A stretch of DNA of 8,993 nt from Microbacteriaceae bacterium (lineage in GTDB: Bacteria; Actinomycetota; Actinomycetes; Actinomycetales; Microbacteriaceae), in assembly GCA_022701925.1 (NCBI GenBank), contig JAKONM010000178.1:1-8993 (forward strand), given 5' to 3'. Position numbers and translations under genes: made by a program. The notes below the pieces were generated by a model. It was not told the origin of the DNA. It did no database searches and saw only the letters and a program-made list of their open reading frames with translations. Below, piece by piece: positions 1 through 5,070 of the stretch (position 1 is its first letter; each line of letters begins with the position of its first letter).

Positions 1-395
1 TCGTCACCGGGGTCGGCCAGAACGTGTCCGACCTGGTGCGCACCGAGCTGGGCGCGGCCCGCAGCGAGGTCGTGGAGACCGCGAAGGCCGGGGCCCGCGG
101 CGCGGGCCTGCTCGGCGCCGCGGCGGCCACCGGCAACACCGCCGTGCTGTTCACGGGCGTCGCGCTGTGGCGCGGCCTCGGCACCCGCATCGGCCTCGGG
201 CCCTCCGCCCTGGTGGTCGCGGTGTTGAGCGGCGCGGCCACCGCGGTGCTCGCCACCAAGGGCACGACCGAGCTGGCCAAGGTGCAGCGCTCGCAGCGCC
301 GCGCCCGGCAGCGCGCCGCCGCCGCGCAGGCCGCACGCCGTCCGCGCGGCCGTCCGGAGACGAAGCCCGACCGCGCAGCGCGCCCGGGGGAGTAG
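1..395 (+). CDS. Actinobacterial Holin-X-like membrane protein (5' partial)
   Basis: The reading frame is open from the first complete codon (position 3) to a TAG at 393-395, so the true start lies before the window. A GTG at 24 is only an internal candidate start. The visible protein begins with a short amphipathic segment (LVRTELGAARSEV) followed by two hydrophobic stretches, about TGNTAVLFTGVALW and SALVVAVLSGAATAVLA, and ends in a very basic Arg/Ala/Pro-rich tail. The 'LVR-x-EL' amphipathic helix followed by a two-helix hairpin is the pattern of the Actinobacterial Holin-X / phage_holin_3_6 family. These are small inner-membrane proteins that are common on actinobacterial chromosomes, often outside prophages, and their role is not established. 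Nothing else here looks like phage, so lysis function should not be assumed. It is convergent with the vsr gene, 33 nt away. Family assignment is fairly sure; function is unknown. Confidence 0.7.
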   Translation, partial: VTGVGQNVSDLVRTELGAARSEVVETAKAGARGAGLLGAAAATGNTAVLFTGVALWRGLGTRIGLGPSALVVAVLSGAATAVLATKGTTELAKVQRSQRRARQRAAAAQAARRPRGRPETKPDRAARPGE

Positions 396-428
396 CGGAG
401 GCTCGTCGCGCGCTCGACGGCCGCCGCG

Positions 429-872
429 TCAACCGCCGCGCTCGGACGAGCGTTCCAGCGCAGCCCGGCGCGTCCGCACCGCCAGCAGCACCCGCTCCAC
501 CGCGTCGGGCACGGGCTCGTGCTCCCAGATCCGCAGCACCAGCCAGCCCGCCTGCTGCAGCAGGGCGTCGGTGGCGGCGTCGCGGACCCGGTTCGCCGCG
601 AACTTGGCCGCCCAGTAGGCCGCGTTCCGCTTCGGGATGAACGGGTGCTGCGGGCAGCCGTGCCAGAAGCAGCCGTCCAGGTACACGGCGATGCGCAGCC
701 GCGGGAAGGCGACGTCGATGCGCCGCCGGCGGTTCCCCGGCACCGGCAGCTGCACCCGGAAGCGCAGCCCCGCCCGGTGCAGCGCGCTGCGCAGCCGCAG
801 CTCGGGCCGCGTGCCGCTGCTGCGGTTGCTGCGCATCGAGCGCCGCACGCCGTCCGTCGACGCCCAGGACAT
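429..872 (-). CDS. vsr: Very short patch repair (Vsr) mismatch endonuclease
   Basis: This is a complete 147-residue protein, close to the usual size of about 140-155. In the Vsr family the enzyme nicks DNA 5' of a T in a T:G mismatch made by deamination of 5-methylcytosine, and so starts short-patch repair. The N-terminus (MSWASTDGVRRSMRSNRSSGTRPELRLR) matches actinobacterial Vsr proteins. Hallmarks seen: Asp53 in RIDVAF (catalytic metal Asp), DGCFWHGCPQH at 66-76 with the Phe-Trp pair that inserts into the mismatch and Cys68/His71/Cys73 as likely zinc ligands, then PKRNAAYWAAKFAANRVRD and GWLVLRIWEHE. The ATG at 872 is chosen because it aligns with the family N-terminus; no clear Shine-Dalgarno is visible. 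The frame stays open far upstream as a GC-rich artefact. No cytosine-5 methyltransferase, its usual partner, is visible in the window. Neighbours are the Holin-X gene (convergent) and the SulP gene (divergent, 279 nt). Confidence 0.93.
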   Translation of the reverse strand: MSWASTDGVRRSMRSNRSSGTRPELRLRSALHRAGLRFRVQLPVPGNRRRRIDVAFPRLRIAVYLDGCFWHGCPQHPFIPKRNAAYWAAKFAANRVRDAATDALLQQAGWLVLRIWEHEPVPDAVERVLLAVRTRRAALERSSERGG

Positions 873-879
873 GCGCGGA

Positions 880-889
880 GGGTGCACCC
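880..889. repeat. 10-bp perfect palindrome upstream of vsr
   Basis: GGGTGCACCC is a perfect palindrome lying 7 nt upstream of the vsr ATG. It could be an operator for a dimeric regulator or could fold in the vsr leader. GC-rich palindromes of this length arise fairly often by chance, so a function is only suggested. Confidence 0.3.
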
Positions 890-1033
890 GCCCCACGACA
901 TCGCCGCGCTCCCGTCCACCCCCGCGGGCGCGATGCGACCCCTCCGACGCGGATGGGCCGCTTCGCGGTGCACGAGCAGCGCGGGCGCGCATGCAGGCGC
1001 GGGAGCAGGGAGCAGGGACCAGCGCGCAGGCTC

Positions 1034-1039
1034 GATACT
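1034..1039 (+). promoter_or_regulatory. Candidate -10 box for the SulP gene
   Basis: GATACT is an AT-richer hexamer in an otherwise very GC-rich leader and resembles an actinobacterial -10 element. No convincing -35 is seen upstream; that stretch instead has a short direct repeat (GGGAGCA GGGAGCA, about 1001-1014). Transcription would start near 1046 and give a 5' leader of about 105 nt before the GTG at 1152. Confidence 0.35.
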
Positions 1040-1046
1040 GGAGGCT

Positions 1047-1064
1047 CCGGTCCGCGACGACCGG
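1047..1064 (+). repeat. Inverted repeat at the predicted SulP transcript start
   Basis: CCGGTC (1047-1052) and GACCGG (1059-1064) form a perfect 6-bp stem with a 6-nt loop, CGCGAC. It sits at or just after the predicted transcription start, so it could be an operator or the first hairpin of the leader. It is short and may be chance. Confidence 0.3.
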
Positions 1065-1151
1065 GCGGCGTCCGCGGCGCTGCTCCGACCGTCGGCCGGA
1101 CCGCAGCGGTGCCGAGCCGGAGCGCGGACGCGCTCGCCCGAACGGAGCCGC

Positions 1152-2618
1152 GTGACCGACCCCTCTGCCGTGCTCGCCGTGCTGCGCTCGCCGCGCCTGC
1201 TCACGCGGGAGGCGCTGGCCGGCATCGTGACCACGCTGGCGCTGGTGCCGGAGGTGATCTCGTTCTCCGTGATCGCCGGCGTCGACCCGCGGGTCAGCCT
1301 CGTCGCCTCCGTGGTGCTGCTGGCGGTCACCACCGTGCTGGGCGGCCGGCCGGCGATGGTCACCGCGGCCGCCGGCTCCGTGGCCCTGGTCATCGCGCCG
1401 CTGGTGCACGCCCACGGCACGGCCTACGTGCTGCCCGCCGTGCTGCTGGGCGGCCTGGTGCAGATCGCGTTCGGCGTGCTGGGGCTGGCCCGGCTCATGC
1501 GGTTCGTGCCGCGCAGCGTGATGATCGGCTTCGTCAACGCGCTGGGCGTGCTGATCTTCGCGGCCCAGGTGCCGCACCTGATCGGGGTGCCGTGGGCGGT
1601 CTACCCGCTGTTCGCGCTGACGCTGGCGATCGTCCTGCTGCTGCCGCGCCTCACCACCGCCGTGCCCGCCGCGCTCGTGGCGATCGTCGTCGTCACCGCG
1701 GCCGTGCTGATCAGCGGCGTCGCCGTGCCGACCGTCGGGGACGAGGGCGAGGTCGCAGGCGCCCTGCCCGGCCTCACCGCGCTGACCGTGCCCCTGGACC
1801 TCACGACGCTGTCGATCATCTGGCCGACCGCGCTCAGCGTCGCCTTCGTCGGGCTGATGGAGACCCTGCTCACCGCGAAGCTGGTCGACCGACTCACCGA
1901 CACCCCCTCCCGCAAGAACCGGGAGTCGTGGGCGCTGGGCGTCGCCAACATCGGCGCCGGGCTGTGGGGCGGCATCGGCGGCTGCGCGATGATCGGCCAG
2001 ACGATCGTGAACGTGAAGGCGGGCGGCGGCCGCACCCGCGTCTCCACCGCCGTGGCCGCGCTCTTCCTGCTGGCGCTGCTCACCCTGCTCGGCCCGGTGA
2101 TGGCGGCGATCCCGATGGTCGCGCTGGCCGCCGTGATGATGGTCGTCGCCGTGACCACGGTCGACTGGCACAGCCTGAACCCGGTCACCCTCCGGCGGAT
2201 GCCGCTGCCCGAGACGGCGGTGATGGCTCTGACCGTGGCGGTCGTCATCGCGACGAACAACCTGGCGGTCGGGGTGGGCGTCGGCGTGCTCCTGGCGATG
2301 GTGCTGTTCGCCCGCCGCGTCGCGCACGTCACCCGGGTGGAGCGCGAGGTCGAGGGCGACGTCGCCCGGTACGCCGTGCACGGGCCCCTGTTCTTCGGCA
2401 GCAGCAACGACCTGATCGACCGCTTCCGCGTCGCCGACGACCCGCAGCACGCCGTCGTCGACCTGACCCACGCGCAGGTGTGGGACGCGTCGACGGTCGC
2501 GGCGCTCGACGCGATCGAGCAGCGCTACGCGGACCACGGCCGCCAGGTGCGGTTCGAGGGCCTGGACGAGCGGAGCACGGCGTTCCACTCCCGGCTCAGC
2601 GGGCGGCTGGGGGAGTAG
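1152..2618 (+). CDS. SulP family inorganic anion transporter with STAS domain
   Basis: This 488-residue integral membrane protein of the SulP (SLC26) family is expected to take up sulfate, bicarbonate or a related anion. About residues 15-385 are a series of hydrophobic helices. The N-terminal family signature appears as LVPEVISFSVIAGVDP, and GGCAMIGQTIVNVKAGGG is typical of the YbaR/BicA-like bacterial branch. Residues about 396-488 form a cytoplasmic STAS domain, with the conserved loop seen as VVDLTHAQVWDASTVAALD (Asp445, Ser447). Length is usual for this branch. The GTG at 1152 is chosen because GGAG at 1144-1147 lies before it and the first membrane helix then begins about 20 residues in; the frame is open upstream only because of high GC. 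The substrate cannot be read from the sequence. It is divergent from vsr, and no carbonic anhydrase or sulfate-assimilation gene is next to it. Confidence 0.9.
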   Translation: MTDPSAVLAVLRSPRLLTREALAGIVTTLALVPEVISFSVIAGVDPRVSLVASVVLLAVTTVLGGRPAMVTAAAGSVALVIAPLVHAHGTAYVLPAVLLGGLVQIAFGVLGLARLMRFVPRSVMIGFVNALGVLIFAAQVPHLIGVPWAVYPLFALTLAIVLLLPRLTTAVPAALVAIVVVTAAVLISGVAVPTVGDEGEVAGALPGLTALTVPLDLTTLSIIWPTALSVAFVGLMETLLTAKLVDRLTDTPSRKNRESWALGVANIGAGLWGGIGGCAMIGQTIVNVKAGGGRTRVSTAVAALFLLALLTLLGPVMAAIPMVALAAVMMVVAVTTVDWHSLNPVTLRRMPLPETAVMALTVAVVIATNNLAVGVGVGVLLAMVLFARRVAHVTRVEREVEGDVARYAVHGPLFFGSSNDLIDRFRVADDPQHAVVDLTHAQVWDASTVAALDAIEQRYADHGRQVRFEGLDERSTAFHSRLSGRLGE

Positions 2619-2623
2619 CCGCC

Positions 2624-2660
2624 GGGAGGTGCGTGCGACCCTCGTCCGGTCGTCCCTCCC
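2624..2660 (+). terminator. Probable terminator hairpin of the SulP gene
   Basis: A two-part stem begins 6 nt after the SulP stop. GGGAGG (2624-2629) pairs with CCTCCC (2655-2660), and CGACC (2636-2640) pairs with GGTCG (2648-2652), around a 7-nt loop with an asymmetric internal loop. There is no T-run, which is common for actinobacterial terminators. A second perfect hairpin, TGCCCG-CCGT-CGGGCA, follows at 2669-2684 and may reinforce it. Confidence 0.45.
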
Positions 2661-2692
2661 ACTGGGCCTGCCCGCCGTCGGGCACCTCGCTC

Positions 2693-2698
2693 TACCGT
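2693..2698 (+). promoter_or_regulatory. Candidate -10 box for the secreted FnIII protein
   Basis: TACCGT fits the TANNNT actinobacterial -10 consensus and is the only such site in the gap before the gene at 2742. Transcription would start around 2704-2706, inside the left arm of the adjacent inverted repeat. No clear -35 is visible. Confidence 0.4.
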
Positions 2699-2701
2699 CC
2701 A

Positions 2702-2733
2702 CCCGCGGGCGTGCACGGATGCACGCCCGCGGG
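2702..2733 (+). promoter_or_regulatory. Perfect 13-bp inverted repeat next to the ribosome binding site
   Basis: CCCGCGGGCGTGC (2702-2714) and GCACGCCCGCGGG (2721-2733) are exact reverse complements separated by the 6-nt loop ACGGAT. The right arm runs into the GGGGGAG Shine-Dalgarno stretch (2731-2737) of the gene starting at 2742, and the left arm covers the predicted transcription start. It could be a DNA operator, a 5' mRNA hairpin that limits ribosome access or protects the message, or a late terminator of the SulP transcript. The pairing is seen directly; the role is inference. Confidence 0.6.
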
Positions 2734-2741
2734 GGAGACGC

Positions 2742-3620
2742 ATGCGCACACGCAAGAACCTGGCCCTGGTCCTGGCCGCGACGGCCACCTGCTCGGCACT
2801 GATGGTGCCCGCGGCGGCGTTCGCGTCGCACACGGGGGGCCGGGACGACGTCGTCCAGGTGGGGCAGTCCGACACGCAGGAGTCGGGGTCGCACCAGTCG
2901 CGCTCCGGCCGCTCCGGCGGCTCGGACGATGCGGCGGGTCACGACGACGCGGCCGGCCACGACGCGATGGACGACTCGGCATCGGGCTCGAGGGCCGACG
3001 ACGACGGCACCGACGCGACGGGGTCGACCGACGACGGGGCCGAGGACGAGTCCGACGACGACGGCGTCCGCGACGCCGCTCCGACGACCCCCGCGTCCGC
3101 GGACCACGTGAAGGCGCGGCTGATCGCGTTCGACACGATGGGCGTCACCTGGCGTGCGGGGCGCGGCGGCGCGGCCGTCGTGCAGTACGTCGTCCGGCTG
3201 GTCCCGGCCACCGGCACCGCGCTCAGCACCACGGTGGACGGCGACGCCCGTTCGGCGCGGGTGAGCGGGCTCACCGCCTCCACCCGCTACCGCGTCTCGG
3301 TCACGAGCGTCGCCGCCGACGGCTCCGACTCGGCGACGAAGGCGACGGGGCGCACGAAGACGCAGTCGCCCGAGGTCGCGGCGAAGGCCACGCGCCGGGA
3401 GGCGGACGAGGCGGCGAAGGACGCCGAGCGCACGCAGAAGATCGCCGCGAAGGCGCAGCGCCGGCTCGAGCGGTTGAGCGGGGACGACCGCGTCGCCGCG
3501 AAGGCCGCCGTCAAGAAGGCCCGTCGCGACGCGCACGAGGCGAAGTCGCAGGCGAAGCAGGCCGCCAGGGAGGCCTCGCGCGCCGAGCGCCGGGCGAGGG
3601 CCCACCGCGAGGACGACTGA
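2742..3620 (+). CDS. Secreted protein with acidic linker, FnIII domain and basic coiled coil
   Basis: This 292-residue protein starts at an ATG preceded by GGGGGAG (2731-2737). Residues 1-28 form a Sec-type signal peptide: basic MRTRK, a hydrophobic core, then AFA before a predicted cut between Ala28 and Ser29. Residues about 35-120 are a disordered linker very rich in Asp, Ser and Gly, with a short AAGHD repeat. Residues about 121-207 look like one fibronectin type III domain, with a core Trp137, the strand QYVVRLVPATG and the closing LTASTRYRVSVTSVAADG. Residues 208-292 are an Ala/Lys/Arg/Glu-rich heptad-like helix, likely a coiled coil or single alpha-helix, with net positive charge. No sortase motif, membrane anchor or catalytic domain is seen, so it is probably released or held at the wall by charge. 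Its function is not recognised. It is transcribed alone and is convergent with the antitoxin gene. Confidence 0.8.
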   Translation: MRTRKNLALVLAATATCSALMVPAAAFASHTGGRDDVVQVGQSDTQESGSHQSRSGRSGGSDDAAGHDDAAGHDAMDDSASGSRADDDGTDATGSTDDGAEDESDDDGVRDAAPTTPASADHVKARLIAFDTMGVTWRAGRGGAAVVQYVVRLVPATGTALSTTVDGDARSARVSGLTASTRYRVSVTSVAADGSDSATKATGRTKTQSPEVAAKATRREADEAAKDAERTQKIAAKAQRRLERLSGDDRVAAKAAVKKARRDAHEAKSQAKQAAREASRAERRARAHREDD

Positions 3621-3635
3621 CTCCTTCGGGGGGTC

Positions 3636-3688
3636 GACCGTCGGGCCGCCGGCTCCGCTCACGCGGGTCCGGCGGCCCGATCGCGGTC
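3636..3688. terminator. Bidirectional terminator between convergent genes
   Basis: TCGGGCCGCCGG (3641-3652) and CCGGCGGCCCGA (3669-3680) are perfect 12-bp arms. Within the 16-nt loop, CCGC (3655-3658) and GCGG (3663-3666) pair again. After a 3-nt bulge on the right side the stem extends with GACCG (3636-3640) and CGGTC (3684-3688), which overlaps the antitoxin stop codon. It lies 15 nt after the FnIII-protein stop and can serve both converging transcripts. Confidence 0.75.
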
Positions 3689-3860
3689 AGCCGCCGAGCT
3701 TGCCGTCCGCGGCGTCGCGGGCCTTGTCGACCTGCTCGCCGTGACCGCCGCCGGTCGCCTTCTCGATCGCGTCCGCGCCCTTGTCCAGGGCGCCGTCGCT
3801 GGCCTTCTCGCCCTTGTCGCTGCTCAGGAAGTCCTTGGCCTTGCCGGCGAGATCACTCAT
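3687..3860 (-). CDS. Rv0909/MT0933-like small antitoxin-family protein
   Basis: This small gene encodes 57 residues: MSDLAGKAKDFLSSDKGEKA at the start, then a segment containing DKGADAIEKATGGGHGEQVDKARDAADGKLGG. The pattern 'DKGxDxIxKxTGG...QVDKxxDAA' is that of the actinobacterial Rv0909 (MT0933_antitox) family, whose members are 50-65 residues, Lys/Asp/Ala-rich and predicted helical. In Mycobacterium tuberculosis, Rv0909 is described as the antitoxin of Rv0910, an SRPBCC-fold protein. The ATG at 3860 has a strong GAGGAG (3867-3872) with 6-nt spacing, which supports it as a real gene. No SRPBCC-like toxin is adjacent: the upstream neighbour on this strand is the DUF1266-like gene and the downstream neighbour is convergent. 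A CsbD-type stress protein is the main alternative, since it has a similar composition, but the spacing of the TGG and QVDK motifs favours Rv0909. Confidence 0.78.
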   Translation of the reverse strand: MSDLAGKAKDFLSSDKGEKASDGALDKGADAIEKATGGGHGEQVDKARDAADGKLGG

Positions 3861-3866
3861 GACACG

Positions 3867-3872
3867 CTCCTC
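3867..3872 (-). promoter_or_regulatory. Strong Shine-Dalgarno of the small antitoxin gene
   Basis: On the minus strand GAGGAG lies 6 nt before the ATG at 3860. It decides the start of this short gene. The rest of the 181-nt gap (3861-4041) holds the DUF1266-operon hairpin and no convincing promoter that I can name. Confidence 0.7.
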
Positions 3873-4007
3873 GTGTTCCGCGGGCTGGATCGCTCGCGAC
3901 CCGAGTGTGCGCGGCGACCATGCGCGTCGCCTCCGCGCCCGCTGACGACCTCGTGCACGCCGCGGCGCATCGCCGTGCTACGCCGATCAGAACGTTCCGG
4001 CGCTGCT

Positions 4008-4033
4008 CGTCCGGATCTCCCGATCGACGGACG
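4008..4033 (-). terminator. Probable terminator of the DUF1266-like pair
   Basis: CGTCCG (4008-4013) pairs with CGGACG (4028-4033), and inside it GATC (4014-4017) pairs with GATC (4022-4025), with a 2-nt bulge and a 4-nt loop. It begins 8 nt after the stop of the minus-strand gene ending at 4042. There is no T-run. Confidence 0.45.
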
Positions 4034-4041
4034 GTGTCCCA

Positions 4042-5070
4042 TCAGGCCCGTCGGGGGAACGCCGCGCGGGCGGCGGGCCATCGGCTCGCCGGCAGCCGGT
4101 CCAGACGGTCGGCCAGCAGATCGACCTCGGTCAGCGAGTCCGTCGACAGCGCGTGCGCGACCCGCAGCGCGAACCGGTAGTCGTCCCACCCGTCGTACGC
4201 GGCGGCCGCGGCGTCCCCCGCCAGCCGCAGCAGGCGCCACGCCTCGGCCTCGTCGACCAGGTCGCAGGCGAACGCGTCGCGCACGACCCGCACCACGTGC
4301 TGCACGTCCGCCGCACGGAGCAGCGGGGCGGGCTCGGCCTCGCCGAGCGCCCGCACGCGGTCGGCCGGCACGCCGAGCAGGCCGGCCAGGCGCCGCACCC
4401 GCTCGTCGTCCTCCAGCGCCTCACCCAGCGCCCGCGACCACGCGCCGTCCTGCAGCCCGTCCAGCACGAACAGCCGCAGGTCGTCCGCGGTGACGACGCG
4501 CACGTCCTCGTCCAGCGCGATGCGGACGGCGAGCGGAGCAACGGGTCGCAGCGCCAGGAAGGGGTGCCGCCCCGCCCCGTCGGCCCACCGCCGCCGGTGC
4601 GTCTCGGGCAGTCGCGCCCAGCAGGCGCGGTGCGGCAGGGTGGCGCTCCACGCGCCCTCGGCCCAGTCCTGGACCAGACCGAGGGCGACCAGCGACTGCT
4701 GCTCGTCCGTCAGCGCCCCCGGGCGCGCCAGGCGCAGCCAGCGCCGCTGCTCCCGCCCCGGACGCGACCGGTCGAAGAAGGCCGCGACCTGCATCGCCGT
4801 CGCGCCGAGCAGCAGCCCCGTGAAGCCGCCCACGTACCAGGGGCCCGTCGGCGTCGCGCGCTCCGGCGGCACCGCCGCGGCGAAGAGCAGGCCGACGACC
4901 ACCGCGCCGACCACTCCTGCGACCCCCAGCCACAGCACGTCGCGCCGGGCCTGCCCGCGCGGATCCGCCTCGTTGCGCAGCGCGGGCATCAGCCGCTGCC
5001 ACCGCCGCTCGCCGCGCACGGGCCAGCGACGATCGCCCAGGTGGTTCTGCAGCGGCGCCCGCGCCGTCAC
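4042..5070 (-). CDS. Membrane-anchored DUF1266-like protein (paralogue B)
   Basis: This 342-residue protein starts at a GTG that overlaps the stop of the preceding paralogue in a GTGA tetranucleotide (5067-5070), so translation is probably coupled. The N-terminus has a conserved LQNH-x-GD...PVR motif (residues 7-19). Two membrane helices follow at about 45-67 and 78-99. A soluble domain runs from about 105 to the end: QRRWLRL, LTDEQQSLVALGL, VVTADDLRLFVLDGLQD, and a terminal block with ADVQHVVRVVRDAF...VDEAEAW...YDGWDDYRFALRVAHAL. That final layout (helix, 'DEAEAW', then 'W-x-x-Y' and a last helix) resembles the DUF1266 family, whose function is unknown. It aligns end to end with the gene at 5067-6155, including the closing WPAARAAFP. 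Topology suggests a cytoplasmic domain tethered to the membrane. Biochemical role is not recognised. Confidence 0.72.
   Translation of the reverse strand: MTARAPLQNHLGDRRWPVRGERRWQRLMPALRNEADPRGQARRDVLWLGVAGVVGAVVVGLLFAAAVPPERATPTGPWYVGGFTGLLLGATAMQVAAFFDRSRPGREQRRWLRLARPGALTDEQQSLVALGLVQDWAEGAWSATLPHRACWARLPETHRRRWADGAGRHPFLALRPVAPLAVRIALDEDVRVVTADDLRLFVLDGLQDGAWSRALGEALEDDERVRRLAGLLGVPADRVRALGEAEPAPLLRAADVQHVVRVVRDAFACDLVDEAEAWRLLRLAGDAAAAAYDGWDDYRFALRVAHALSTDSLTEVDLLADRLDRLPASRWPAARAAFPRRA

Noticed and set aside
1..395. Reading the holin-like gene as evidence of a prophage
   Set aside because: No other phage gene, integrase or attachment site is visible, and Holin-X family genes are widespread outside prophages in actinobacteria.
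519..1151. An upstream extension of the SulP frame to 519
   Set aside because: The added 211 residues are antisense to vsr, low complexity and unlike any SulP N-terminus; the GTG at 1152 has a GGAG before it and fits the family start.
3632..3639. GGTCGACC palindrome
   Set aside because: An 8-bp palindrome of this composition is expected by chance in such DNA; only its overlap with the terminator extension was kept.
873..3662. A minus-strand frame that stays open from the vsr gene to 3662, giving a 1077-residue reading frame
   Set aside because: Only its last 147 residues (429-872) look like a protein. The rest is low-complexity Arg/Gly/His/Gln sequence opposite the SulP and FnIII genes, the usual artefact of very high GC.
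953..3862. A 969-residue plus-strand reading frame overlapping the SulP and FnIII genes
   Set aside because: It is Arg/Gly/Pro-rich with no domain and is a shifted frame of two well-supported genes.
3986..4000. GGAAC/GTTCC-like motif around AACGTTCCGG on the minus strand, considered as an ECF sigma promoter for the antitoxin gene
   Set aside because: The distance to any matching -10 motif (about 11 nt to CGTA) is too short for a known ECF promoter, and the antitoxin start is over 120 nt away.
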